Source of the DNA: Medicago truncatula
Taxonomy: Eukaryota > Streptophyta > Magnoliopsida > Fabales > Fabaceae
Direction of reading: 5' to 3'
Assembly (NCBI RefSeq): GCF_003473485.1
Contig: NC_053045.1
Span: forward strand, 36,864,494-36,928,493
DNA: 64,000 nucleotides
This document shows positions 51,794 to 63,810 of the stretch, in pieces. The translations under genes and the position numbers were made by a program. Under the pieces are notes generated by a model that was not told the DNA's origin, did no database searches, and saw only the letters and a program-made list of their open reading frames with translations. Numbering within the stretch: the first letter of the stretch is position 1; each line of letters starts with the position of its first letter.

Positions 51794-53290
51794 TTTTTCA
51801 CCTTCTTCCTTTTTTAGGGATTTGTATGATTGAGCATTCGCTGAATATATAATAATGATTTAATTTTTTGGAGCTGATTTTCTATATCCAGCTGATGCAT
51901 CCTTTTTTAAGTCATCCCGGTATGAATTTATTTATGTATAAGATATGAGCTAGCTTGATGCATGGTAAATTATGTCTCTAATACTGGATGCTACAGATTC
52001 TAATTGTCAATACTTAGATCATGTCTCTAGAAACGAAAAATAGAACAAATGAACTAAAAAAGAAAAGAAAAGAGGGATGGTTGCACTCATTGTCTTTCAT
52101 GATTGCGGTATTCTTAAGCACTAGGCCATGCTCAACAGTGTTCAATCGTCTCAGGGTTATCTATATCTAACTTCAAAAAACTTAAAAAAAATTACATCTC
52201 TATTTCTCCTTTTTCTTTCTTTCAATTCGTTCAGAAGTACATAATCTTGTTAAAAATATTGACTCGTCTGTGTCGCACACACTGGTGGTATTACGCTTGC
52301 ATTCACAGATTAAGTTGTAGATCATTGAGTACGATTCATAGGCATCGGAGAGGGGCAAGGGGCAAGAGGCAAGGGAGCAGAGTGATTCAATGACATACAT
52401 TTTGACTAGTAATTTACAATAGTACCGCCATTATTAACTCGAGTCCTGACCTCATGCACTTCAACTGACTTGTAGATATGTGGACAAGAACATTCAACAA
52501 AAATACAGATTCAAACAAGACAAACAACACATGTGTTCTACATTATTGAACAACTCAATCAAACAATAAAGGACCACAACCTTAAACACATGAAATAATA
52601 TGCAAGTGGACCACAGCACAATAAAGACTCTCAATCTCTCAGGAAACATGCAGGAAAGAAGGTGGGTGCGACAACTTTACCCAAACATAAATTATACATT
52701 GCACAATATTTTGGGTCGTCTTGTAGAAACCAGTGTTTTCCACCACTTCCATTGTGGAAACCAGTGTTTTCCACCACTTCCATTCGTGCTCGTGTTTGCC
52801 ATTGTTGAAACGATGAAGAAACAGGTGGAATGGAGTTTAGATGGGATGAGAAGATATGAAGAGGATGAATCGAGATAGATGAAATGAAAATGAAATTACA
52901 AGACTATCAACATTTTCTATAATTTCCCAATTTAGTGTCTGTCAAACCGAACACATCATAATTATTCAAATCCAAATAATTGGAAACTTCAATTTTACTG
53001 TTGTTCCTTCTCCATTTGTGTAATGCTCGTGTTTGTTGTACATTCAAATTGAACTACTTCATTTCATTTCATTCTTTTAAAGCAGCAACATGCTTATACA
53101 TCGATCACTACAAATTATTTAATTGAGAAAAAAATAAAACAATAGGGTGGAACACTAACTTATTATCACAATGTGATGGTGAATATGCAGTAGCAAAACA
53201 ATAAAATTACAGATGAGTTTGCAAAGAATGGGACCAAGTTAGTCCCTAATATATAGCTAGTTTGTTGGTTAACATTGTGTGTGGACGTTC
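51794..53290. other. Spacer between convergent TIM44 and SKS genes
   Basis: Contains both 3' ends. At 52727-52788 a 31-base unit (AAACCAGTGTTTTCCACCAC...) is present twice in tandem. No gene found. Confidence 0.5.
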
Positions 53291-56200
53291 TCATAATGGT
53301 CTAGTTTCTCTACCCACTGCTTTGCCACAAAGAAGAGCATTCTTTGGAATTGGATATTCATCCCTAATTGATCCAGCATCTGAATATACTCGCATATAGA
53401 ATTGTTGTCCAAGATATTGTCGTGCCCAAAATTCACTCCTCACATTCCACATTCCCACATTGTCTAGTGCCATATAAATTGCAGTCCATGACTTAGGATA
53501 TACCTGAGGTACAAAAATTAAAATATTTCAATAACTTGGTCCTACATTTAGCTACTATAATGATGTTCAAAGATCAAAGGAAAAAAATAAATTAAAACAA
53601 CTAACCTGTGTTGTGCTCCTAGACACAGCATCTCTTAGGTTGTATTGGTTACGACTATTAGGCGTCCATACACCACCATCCATTCTGCATTAGAAATTTA
53701 ATTAGTTCAGAGTGAAAAATACTAAATGTTTCATGATGTTGTAAAAAAAATTTACACATGTATTCAATCATATCTCACTATGATCGATTAGATGTGTGCA
53801 ACACTTTTTACACTTCGTCGCATAGTGATTAAACCTGGATAAAAAATTGATGGAAATAAACAATGTGGTTGTGAATTCTTACCCGACAACCCAAAATGAG
53901 TATCCATCGATGTGCCAACTTTGAACGATACTTTCATGGTTCTGAAACACGATCTCAACGAAGGCACGGAAATCAGCACCCATGACTGAAGTATCAGTGT
54001 ACATTGATCTACCAGAAGGGGTATCTGGGATGCTTCCAACTTGGAAAACACCACCAATCTTGAAGTAATCAGCTAGCTTCAGAGGAGTGTCGGCTGGTAC
54101 GAAAGAGACACTATTGACTGCATATCTTTGCTTGCCATTCACTTGTGCTGCTGAACTCTCAAGCTTAATCGTTCTGCTAATGTTTATCATACCATAGTGG
54201 TATGATCCTTGTGGATTAGGCCTTGGTCCACTTGCAGTAAGATTTGTCCTGTGAATTGCAACAACTAATATTAAGAGAGTTTATACAAAATGTGACGTAA
54301 AAGTTAATTTTTACTTGTAGCAAAATGTATTTTAGTATTTTTTTTAGAAGTATTTAATATTTATGAAGAGTCTCTTAGAGATTGGATTATTTAGACCAAC
54401 GGTGTATAAAAATTGATCTCAATTACCTGATGGATCTAGCTTGTTGGATGGACCAATCGATCTGAGTGGTCGGTCCAGCAGGAATGGGGCCCGAAAGAGG
54501 TTGTTGTGAGTTACTGTAGTGAAGTGCTGCAGTGCTTGTGAGGACCCTATTAGTGAAACGAGTTGAAACAACAATGTAGTAGTCCTTAGGTGCTTGATCA
54601 GCTGTGATAAGCACAGAATAAGATTGTCCGACATGAACATCTATTGAGTCATAAGACGTTTGTACAGTGTGAGTTCCCTCAACTTCAACCAATTTCATGA
54701 TGTGGCCTTGAATCCTAAAGTTGAGTGTGTGTTCTAGTCCAACATTTGATATTCTAAGTCTGTATGTTTTCCCTGTAGAAAATAAATGTTAATTGGTTAG
54801 CACCTAAAATTCAGTTACCAAGAAAAACATATATGACATACATTTAAAAGGATACAACAATAAATCGAACCTTGATCGACAGTGAATGATGTGCCATTTG
54901 CATGACCATTGATAAGAACAGCTTGAGGGAGTGGAAGTTTGTGTCCAAAATCTAGAACTTTCCTCAGCTTCTGAAATTCATATAATCACATGTTAATAAA
55001 AATTATAAGACAAAATAAATCGGAACAATTTAAGCCATGGGTGAACTAAATTGGAGACGTGACGATGTTTAGCTAGGGACTAAATTATCTAGATTTATTT
55101 TTCTTCGAGACTAATAAGTAATTTTATATTTCTCGGATACTATATTAAATTATGCATGAAGCAAAATTGAGTCATTACCGTGTGATCAATCTTGTACCAA
55201 TCACCAATAAGAAATGTGTAATCATTAGCTGGTTCAGGGAAAGGAACAGGAATCCTTGGTCTGCTAAGGATTTTGATGGATCCAAAACCACCAGCTGCCT
55301 TGTGAAAAGCAAGAGATGGAAAATAGAAGAAGCTTCCAATTTGATCTTTGACTTGAAGTGTGTATGTGAAGTTCTTCCCAGGAGGGATGGGACATGTTGT
55401 ACCATAAACTCCATCTTGGTAAGAATTTCTCCTTTGTTGAACACCATTCCTGTTTCATTTCAATATGAAAAGGGTTAGAGCCTCATAATGATTTTTTTTA
55501 ATTAACTTAGCATGCAAGTTAATTAAGTTTATGATTAAGGATTGAGCCTCACACGTGATGATTTTTACTAACAAAAAAAAGAGAAAAATGCATCAAAAGG
55601 CTTTGAATTAGTTGGGCTTGGGGTTGGTTGGGTTTGATCCGTGACATGACATTAAGGGCCTAAGTGATGGTTGAGGGGTGCATTTATTAAACACATGGTT
55701 TTGTTAGCAAAATATGGTAGGTTATGTGATAGTGAGTGAATTGAATAAAAGGTTTAAGATGACAGCTAAAAAGGGAATACGAGGTTGCTTTGTTCTGTCC
55801 CTTAATCCAAACGTCGTTGTAAATAATTTGGAAGAAAGGCTATATACAAATTCACCAAGACAAGTGTCTCCGACAAACAAATTTTTTTGATCAAGTAGAA
55901 TAAAAAACTTTGCATAATTAATTCTATTCATATAGACAAAGCTTAGTCCCTCTAGTAATAACACAACTGTGCTTCTTCATGCATAATAAAATACTATTAT
56001 TTTCCCATTTTAAAATGTTTTTTAGCTAAATAAAATTAAGTAAAATAAAATAATATATTGACTGGTAATTAAAACTCATATTGTAATTCCATATGTTGGG
56101 TTGCATGTTCAAACCTCGTTCTTCGCTCATTAAAACCAAATAAATAAAAAGTAAATACTTTACTTTTATTTTTGGTCAAAGTAAATATTGTATTTAATGT

Positions 56201-56789
56201 ATTCATTCCAAAATTTTGCGTGATTATTCCAAAGAGAAAAAAAAGAGTATCGTGTGTGTATTCAGGTATATCTATATGTGAATTATAAACTTGAATATAT
56301 CAAGTTTTTATGAAGGTAAAATTTATGCATTACACTCGTATCGATTGCAACATGATATACTAATATACTATATGCTTCATAAATTTCATTGAAAGATATT
56401 GAAATATAATCATTAGAGACATAGTTGTAGAGTTGTTACCATGATAGAAGAAATGGTTCAGGCAAATTATTGTGAACATTGATGATCAAATTGTCATTGG
56501 TAACAGAGTAAATTTCCGGCCCAGGAAATTGACCATTGATAAGAATCCCCTACAAATGCAAAATTATATAAGATTAAGCATTGATCACGGTATTACAACA
56601 AAATAAGAATAATAATTAAGTTAAATAGTGATAAAAATAAACCTGTTGTTTAACACCGAGTGGATAAATGTCACCATAAGTAATAGTCCAGTCAAAGAAT
56701 CTATAAGGATCTTCAGAAGCAACAAGAAAAAAGATTGAGCAGAAACTCAACAAAGCAAGTAGTTGCATTGGTTCATTCATCACCTTCAT
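53291..56789 (-). CDS. SKU5-similar (SKS) multicopper-oxidase-like protein, eight exons
   Basis: Secreted, cell-wall or pollen-tube associated member of the SKU5/ascorbate-oxidase-homologue family. Exons (minus): 56643-56789, 56440-56549, 55179-55449, 54871-54970, 54427-54772, 53883-54248, 53606-53684, 53291-53503, GT-AG throughout, giving 543 aa, normal for the family. A hydrophobic signal peptide ends near ...FLVASEDPYRF. Three cupredoxin domains follow: the first with GILINGQFPGPEIY and WNGVQQRRNSYQDG, the second with YRLRISNVGLEHTLNFRI, the third with SWHIDGYSFWVVGMDGGVW. Copper ligands of true oxidases are mostly replaced: WHG is WNG, and the HLHGY and C-H motifs are absent, as expected for SKS proteins. 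The protein stops shortly after the last domain (AVGRETRPL), with no GPI-anchor tail, unlike SKU5. The start at 56789 is chosen because the signal peptide follows; Met codons at 56780 or 56768 are possible. Confidence 0.93.
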
Positions 56790-56928
56790 GTTAAACAGAG
56801 AAAAAACAGCAAAACAAATGGTTTGGAGTTTGACAAAGAAATGTTGAATGAAATAAATAGAACAACAAGGAAAATGTAAAGAGAGAAGGATTGTAGTTAG
56901 AGTGAATTGTGACACACATTTATTATGA

Positions 56929-56944
56929 ATATATATATATATAT
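56929..56944 (-). promoter_or_regulatory. Possible TATA region of the SKS gene
   Basis: ATATATATATATAT about 140-155 bases upstream of the start codon. Position suits a TATA element; the evidence is composition and distance only. Confidence 0.25.
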
Positions 56945-57628
56945 GAAAGGCTTGTAGTAGTTGTAGGTAAAGTAACTGAATAAATAAATATTATTTTTAC
57001 TATAAAGACAAATAGAAGAGGTAGTTGATTATTTTATTATAAAGTCCATAAAATTACAAAACGAGAATAAGGAAAAGCGAGTGAATAAAATTTAGTTAGG
57101 GAAAGCGGTGTGAAATTAAAATGGAAAATTAAAGCGGTGATTGCGTGTAGCGTGTGTAATATTATTAATATGATCCAGTTTGCAATGACAGTGCATAGAG
57201 CCGCGATTTATGACGCAACACACGCTATCTTAATATGTATAATTTCTTCTTATAATTGTACGCGGAAACAATTATGATAATAATGGATTTTGTTTCTTTT
57301 TAAGACATTCTTTGTATGTTGTAAACTTGTAATATTTGGCTGTTGGTTGTTGCTTCTTGTGATTGTTGTAGTTGGAAACAATAAGGATTGCTGGTAATTG
57401 GAAGCTTCGTGGGAGGGAGTAGTAGTAGTTGAAACTTGAAAGCATAACAATTTTTCCATATTTATACTAAATATTTGTTCTGAAATAAATGTTTGTTTCA
57501 ATTTACAATCCAATGTTAGTTTTATATAAATTACTAAATGTACTTATCGTTGCAAGTGAAAAAATAAATCATGACTTAATTTTAAAAAATGATTTTCAAT
57601 ATGTGAAAAAGAAATTAATTCAATTAGA
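56945..57628. other. Upstream flank of the SKS gene
   Basis: 57100-57245 has AAAGCGGTG and GAGCCGCGATTTATGACGC, MITE-like in character, without clear ends. Otherwise nothing found. Confidence 0.35.
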
Positions 57629-57757
57629 GTGTGTTTGGTTTAGCGGCAAGCAGGCTAATAGCGCGTCCTTATGCACTTTTATCGTGGTTTTTGAGAAGCT
57701 AGTAGTTGGAGAGTTTGCATGTTTTTTACTTTCTCACCGCTAAAGCAAACATATACT
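57629..57757. mobile_element. Small MITE, about 130 bp
   Basis: GTGTTTGGTTTAGCGGCAAG at the left pairs with ATGTTTGCTTTAGCGGTGAG read from the right end on the other strand. No confident target duplication. Confidence 0.5.
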
Positions 57758-57768
57758 TAGAAGAAGTC

Positions 57769-57895
57769 TTCACGAGCATATCTAAATTTGTGGGATATTG
57801 CAATATGCAATGTTTTGGGTTCGATCCTTGAATTTTTCACTTATTCATCTTAAACGGTGAATTTTCAACCACTAAACTACTTCGTCAAAAGATAG
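57769..57895 (+). mobile_element. Degraded tRNA-derived SINE
   Basis: TGTGGGATATTGCAATATGC followed by GGGTTCGATCC and then CACTTATTCATCTTAAACGG and CCACTAAACTACTTCGTCAA, the order of a common legume SINE. No A-rich tail is intact. Confidence 0.5.
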
Positions 57896-57904
57896 TTTTT
57901 TTTT

Positions 57905-58395
57905 AGCGTCTGGTATCATCTTCTCCATTGGTTAGGCATCAATTTCGTGGCTCTTGAAGGGCTTGTCGAACATTTTCATCAGTTTAGTCACTTTTCCGGG
58001 TTACCGCAATTTACTTATCAGTTTCTCAAGGTGATATGACTTGCGTGTGTTTGGATCATTTGGAAGGACAAGAATAACAGAGTTTTTAATAACAAGGCAT
58101 TGGCTCTAACTATATTAACAGACAAGGTAAAAATTACATCTTTCCGGTGGTTGAAGGCGAATCTCCTTACCTTCGTGTTCAGCTATCATGATTGGTGGAG
58201 GTCTCCTTTATCTTGTATGGGTCTAATGCTGTAATTTATGTCTGTTTTTCTTGGAATTTCGAGTAGCTTCAGTATGAGATATTTGTGACTGTGTTGTACA
58301 ATTTTTAGGGTGTTTCTCTTTTGCACACCTTGTGCGAGATGAAACACTCTTGGTGATATAATATATTGCATTTTGGCTTGTTCAAAAAATTTGGT
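57905..58395 (+). mobile_element. 3' end of an L1-type LINE
   Basis: A plus-strand stretch near 58045-58235 reads, in pieces, WIIWKDKNNRVFNN then KVKITSFRWLKAN and SYHDWWRSPLSCMGLML before a stop, the typical carboxyl end of plant L1 ORF2. A 3' untranslated region with TTGTGCGAGATGAAACACTC follows to a short A-run at 58384-58389. Confidence 0.6.
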
Positions 58396-59697
58396 ACAAG
58401 AGAGGGCAAAGCCCAACTTCATCAAAAGATAGTTACAAGAAGAAATTGTAAATGATACTCCCCCGTCTCATATTATAAATCAATTTACCAAAAAATGGTT
58501 TAAAATTTTAAGTCAATTTACAATATCAATAGTTATTTTTCTATTATACCATATACTACTTATCACTCCAATTTCTTCTGATCTTTTAAATCTATCTTTC
58601 ATGCGTTATCACTGAAGGGTATTTTTGTAAAACTTATTATAATTTCTCGTTTTTCATATTTTTCATGAAAAATGTTAACTTTGTGTTCTTATATCATATG
58701 TTAAGAAATTAAATATAAATAAAAAAATCTTAGAAAATGTGCTTTTAACATCTTACATATTTTTTCAATATAAAATTTATTTTTTAATTATATTTTTAAC
58801 ACTTTCACTTATGTCTAAGCATAAGTTAACATGATTTTTTTTCTTTTCTATATGAGTCATATCACTCGTGTTGAGCAGAGTAATAACAATTATTTTATTT
58901 TTTTGACAAAAGTAACAACAATTATTGGACGCGGGTTTATTTTCATGGAACATTTGGTCATTGTTGACTGTTTAGCCAACCTGGTGAATTTGACATTTGT
59001 GTATACTATCATTTCTTTTTAGAAGTATACTAGCATCACATTAACTCTCATCATATTTTTTTTTTGAGCAACTCTCATCATATTTATAAAAACGGAAATT
59101 AAAACTTCCACATGCTTGTGACCAAAAAATAGAAAACCTTCCACAAATTATATATTATTTAAATTTATTCACAAGTTTTGCGGTTGGTTTATGTAAAGCG
59201 GTCACATGCAGGCACTACCCGTTTCATATGGTGCAACATTGACAAATGTCAATTAATTCAATTCACACTTTTCACTATTTTTTTATTTTTATCTTTTTAA
59301 TTAATGGTTTTCAAAAGTCAATATCACATGATGTGCTGCTGCCTGTATAGTGTTAACAAAAGAGAACAAATGGTCCCCTCAAAAAAAAAAAAAAAAAGAG
59401 AACAAATGGTCCTCTAAAAAAAAAAAAACGCCTGGCCTACAAAAAAAACTAGGGAAACAACGTTGACCAGTGCACATGTCTCTACGCATGAGTCGGATTA
59501 GTCGTCCATCTTTAATGAATCGAAAACCGATTCGAAAGAAAAAAAAAGAGAAGAAATGGTCCTCTTAAAAAAAGAGAAGAATATATGTTATGATTTCCAT
59601 TAGATTGGCAAAAATTAAGAATGCTAATGTTACTCTAACACACAGTGAAGTATAAATAGAATAAACAATTCTTCTCTGATAAAATATTTTTACATTT
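58396..59697. other. Intergenic with repeat scraps
   Basis: 58388-58412 (TTTGGTACAAGAGAGGGCAAAGCC) matches the 3' end of the LINE at 59698-59726, so a second minus-strand LINE tail abuts the plus-strand one. 58459-58680 begins CTCCCCCGTCTCATATTATA, a one-sided Stowaway-like end. An imperfect duplication of AGAGAACAAATGGTCCTCT lies at 59360-59420. No gene seen. Confidence 0.4.
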
Positions 59698-61437
59698 TTT
59701 TTTTGGTACAAAAGAGGGCAAAGCCTAAAGGAAAGAAAACTAAGAAATTAAACGGACGTTCCTAGGCATGTAAGTCCCGAAAATATCATCAAACAAAAGA
59801 CTTTGAAGCTCACTAGGAGGAGTCTCTAGAATATGAAAATCTAAAAAATCCGTCGAAATGCTGAAATTAGCAAGCCAATCTACACTTCTGTTGCCTTCCC
59901 GCCAAGTATGGGTAATTTTGACAGTCCAACTCAAACTCAAAAGTTGTCGAATACGCCTGACCAAAGTAGGAGTTGTTCCACTAAAATTGTAATTTTCAGT
60001 AATCATGTCGACCAAGACCTTTGAGTCACTCTCCACTATAAGATGAGTGGTATTCTCCCTCCACGCCATGTCCAAACCTAGGTACATGCCCCACATTTCA
60101 GCATGAAAAACATCACACATTCCAATCTTCTTGAAGTAGCCTTTGATCCATCTGTCATCAGAGTCTCGAAGAAGCCCTCCACACCCTGCAAGAGTACCAG
60201 ATCCCTTCCAAGCACCATCACAATTAAGCTTAACCCAACCAAACGGAGGTCGCATCCAACCGATGTATATAGTTTCCTTTTGATGCGAACTTTTATGCAC
60301 CAACTTCGTACTGTCTTCTATCTCTCTAGTAAACTTTTGAATCACCAGTGTTGGATTGCTTGGTCTTTGAAATCCTATTTCAAAAATAGATTTGTTTCGC
60401 CAATTCCACAAATACCAACATGTTGTCATGAAAGTAGTCTGCCAAGTAGCAGGATTATCTCCAATCCCTTTTTTATTAAGGTTGTTAAAAATCCACTCCC
60501 TGCAATCAAAAGAGAAGAAATTAGTTATGTAATTATATGGGATAAGTCTGAGCCATACCTGAGTAGCGTGCACACAATCACGAAGGACATGAATGATTGT
60601 TTCATACTCTCTCGCACAACAAGGACAAGTAGGGGAGATACCAACCTCCCACTTGCTACGACGATAATTGGTAAGGATCCTTCCATGAGCAGCCAACCAA
60701 ATAAAGGTTTGGATACGATGGGGACCCTTCCAGTTCCATAAGGTCTTCCAATCACCTCCCACAGCAAAGGAGGTCTCTTGCTGCAAGTTGTAAGCACTTT
60801 GGACAGTAAACTGGAGAGTGTTAGTTCCTCCCCATCCTATAGTATTTGGGCCATCAAAATCAGAAGGGATTGGGAGGGCTAATATCTGGTTAACAATGTC
60901 CACGGGCAAGTTATCCATCAAAAAAATTAGGTCCCAGACACCAGAAGTATTAATAGCATCCCTAACTGAAATAGTAGTATCCATATAAGATTGAATAGAA
61001 GAAGAGAAGAGAGAAGTATTACTCGAGACCCACTTATCGAGCCAAAAGTTAGTACTTCTTCCATCCCCAATTTGCCAAATAACATGACGCTTAAAATCAT
61101 CCCAAATTCCTACAATCGCTTTCCACAGGGGAGAGTCATAAGGTTGGGAGCTAATATTGTTATTAAGATCATTATTTCTACCGTACTTACTATAAAGAAC
61201 TCTACACCAGAGCTTATCTGGTTGCTTGATAAGATTCCATAACATCTTCATAAGGAAAGCCTCATTCATATGATGAGGCCGCTTAAAACCAAGACCACCA
61301 TGCATCTTAGGAAGACAACAAACATCCCAACTCACCAAATGAGCTTTACACCCCTGATCTGAGTCTCCCCACACAAAACCTCTTTGAATTTTTTCAATCT
61401 CATCACATATGGTTTTAGGGATCTTAGCATACTGCAT
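59698..61437 (-). mobile_element. 5'-truncated L1-type LINE with 565-codon open frame
   Basis: The minus-strand frame 61437-59740 covers the end of reverse transcriptase (IEKIQRGFVWGDSD, KMHGGLGFKR), the zinc-binding region (VQSAYNLQQ, WKGPHRIQTFIWLAAHGRI, CPCCAREYETIIHVLRDC) and an RNase H domain. RNase H acidic residues can be placed: D in LNCDGAWKGSG, E in FHAEMWGMYLGL, D in VESDSKVLV and D in REGNRSVDWLANF. No internal stop. The upstream half (endonuclease and the catalytic part of reverse transcriptase) is missing, as in normal 5'-truncated insertions. The T-run at 59695-59711 on the plus strand is the poly(A) tail. I found no clear target duplication. An intact frame suggests a young insertion. 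Confidence 0.85.
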
Positions 61438-62694
61438 GTGATAGTAAGGAATGGAGCTGATGACAGATTTTAATTATAGTAAAAATATTCTTTAAAATTA
61501 CACTTTCCCTTAAAAATATCCAACGTGAGTTAACTCACGTAGGCACAAAAGTAAAAGGGGGATAAGCAAAAGCAAAAAGGAGAAGAGCAATTTTTCCAAT
61601 ACAAATATTGTGATGGTAAAGATCTAAACGGTCCAATCCAATTATTCTATGAGTTGTCCTATAATAATATTCATTGAGAAAATGATAAATAAGCCCACTA
61701 ACGGAAACAAACCCTAGAATCAGTTAAATGTTTGGTTGTTCATACAAACAAATAGCTCATTCAAATCAGATAGTCATCATCGCTTATCTCAAAATCAGTT
61801 ACTCTAAGCAAACTGAATTGCATATGTAAGAAAATGGAACCAAATCAGGGGAGCTAAGAATAGATGAACTCACTCATGTCATACATTGTGGAATCTACTA
61901 TCATGTCACCTTACTTTGCCATCGAAGTGTCTTTTGTTGGCACCCCCACTGCAGTTTGGAGAAGGAGTGTACGACTAGTCACAATGGATTAGATCACCTT
62001 CATGGAAACTACAACTCCGGCTCAAGAGGTACACCCCACTTTATTCACACAAGAACAACTATTAAATAACCTCTCCACTCAAACTCATAATACATTAACA
62101 TGAAACATTAAGAATTGGTCAAATAGAAAATGAAAACGTATGCAATAGTAGATAAACATGTGGAGGCAAGGCAAACAATACTTGAGCTCCAATACACTCG
62201 GCGTGTGTTTGGTTGTGCGGTGGAAAGAATTGATTTTGGTGGAATTGATTTAAGTGGAATTGATTTTGGTTAAAAGTGAGTTGAACGTAAAGTGATTTAT
62301 GTTTGGTTACCTTCAAAATAGAAGTGTTTTGTATGAAAAATATTGTTTGAATGTTTTGTGTCAGAATTGCTTTTAGATGTGTAGAAGACCAAAATGGACT
62401 TCAACATGTGTTTGTGTATATAGTTATAAAATTTTACATTTATTTAGTTTTTTCATCCATTTTCTTTATTAATTGACAATACAATTATAAGATTAACATA
62501 ACTTTTTTTTTAGGGAAAGATTAACATAACTTGTTAATCACACAATATCCAAATAAAAATACATGTAGGGAATATATGTTAAACATGAAGTACTCAATTA
62601 AAATTACAAATAGAGAATATAATATTATTTTTTTTGACAAAAAATAGAGAATATAATATAAAGTGCAGTACAAGTTTGAAACATTAATACAATA
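61438..62694. other. Intergenic, little recognised
   Basis: 61530-61550 has a short palindrome around GAGTTAACTC. 62205-62340 begins GTGTGTTTGGTTGTGCGG and repeats GGAATTGATTT, MITE-like in character. No supported gene. Confidence 0.4.
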
Positions 62695-63060
62695 CTAATT
62701 ATTTTTCCTGAACTCTATAATTTGATCTCGAACCGAGTCTCGAACATTATTCATCTTAGATGAAGAAGTTATATTTAAATTTTGAGATAAATCCAAATTA
62801 ACTGGTCTACGATAATCATCGCGATCAAGGGTTATGTCTTCATCCTCAAACCGACTGAAATCAACATCCATATCAGCATTCCTTCTAATAAAGTTGTGTC
62901 CATTGTTGCAATAACCACTTGAACCTGTGTCTTAATTGTGAATTTAGGCATGCGTCGTAGAATTGCAAATCTATTCCTCCATACACCAAAAGTTCTTTCT
63001 ATTGTGCACCTTAAACTTGAGTGATAATAATTGAATACCTCATTATTGAAGACGATGAAA
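62695..63060 (-). pseudogene. PIF/Harbinger transposase C-terminal remnant
   Basis: Minus strand reads FNYYHSSLRCTIERTFGVWR then NRFAILRRMPKF and TQVQVVIATM, the region with the catalytic Glu in PIF-type nucleases. After ATM the frame shifts, and the expected HNFIRRNADMDVDFSRFEDE follows in another frame, ending with a stop at 62695-62697. The catalytic first two Asp are absent. The motif set differs from the transposase at 14100-14935, so it belongs to another branch of the superfamily. Confidence 0.75.
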
Positions 63061-63479
63061 TATTGAAACTTGAGTGCACCTTAAACATGTTTGCCCAACT
63101 GATGTTTGCAAACCGAAACACCAGAAGGAAGAGGCAGTCCAGTTAACATAAAAAAATCCTAGAAAGTCTAGAAAGCAATTACAGAGACAAACAAAACCAA
63201 CCAGGCCCTTGGCCAAAAAACTACCCCCAACCGTAGCAGGTTAGCAGGCCAGGAACAGCAGCTGAAGCCGCAACCAAACCAGCCGCAAAACCATAAGAAA
63301 CATGCTTTGAATGTCACAAAAAACATAAGAAATCATGGCATTACAAATATAGCTTATATATAACTAGTTAAAACTGAAATATAGAGTTTAAGGAGGATAA
63401 GTGAACAACAAATCCGAAGCAAAAAAACAACATAAGTGAACCAAAAATACGAGCATAATTATCACACAACATAAGCTTT
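63061..63479. other. Intergenic, nothing recognised
   Basis: Somewhat richer in G and C at 63110-63300 (CCAGGAACAGCAGCTGAAGC). Probably repeat-derived; I cannot name it. Confidence 0.35.
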
Positions 63480-63509
63480 CATTAAGGGATAGAAACATTA
63501 CATAAGTTA

Positions 63510-63810
63510 TTAGTACTTCATAAGAGTACTTCATAGTTACTAGCACTTCTTAGATTACTTCCTAATTGAAAGGCAAAACATAACAGTACTTCATAGTTAC
63601 AGGTACTTCCTAGATTACTTCTTAATTTAAAGACAACGGAACATTACAACATTAAAGACTAAACATAACAGTACTTCATAGTTACTAGTACTTCCTAGAT
63701 TACTTCTTAATTCATAGTACATCCTAGCTTAGATTGCTTCTTAACTCATAGTACTTCCTAGCTTACTTCCTAGTCACATAGGTTCCAAATTACATAGTAC
63801 TTCCTATATT
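63510..63810. repeat. Degenerate minisatellite, AGTACTTCCTAGATTACTT type
   Basis: The phrase AGTACTTCATAGTTACTAGT plus TTCCTAGATTACTTCTTAAT recurs with changes at about 63525, 63583, 63670 and 63715-63770. Irregular unit length of roughly 40-85 bases. Confidence 0.6.

Noticed and set aside
58459..58680. A complete Stowaway MITE
   Set aside because: Only the left-type end CTCCCCCGTCTC is visible; I could not find a matching inverted end within 400 bases.
60103..60741. A 212-codon plus-strand frame
   Set aside because: It is the antisense shadow of the LINE RNase H and zinc-binding region.
63510..63810. A CRISPR-like array
   Set aside because: Unit and spacer lengths are irregular, the repeats overlap, and this is a plant nuclear sequence.
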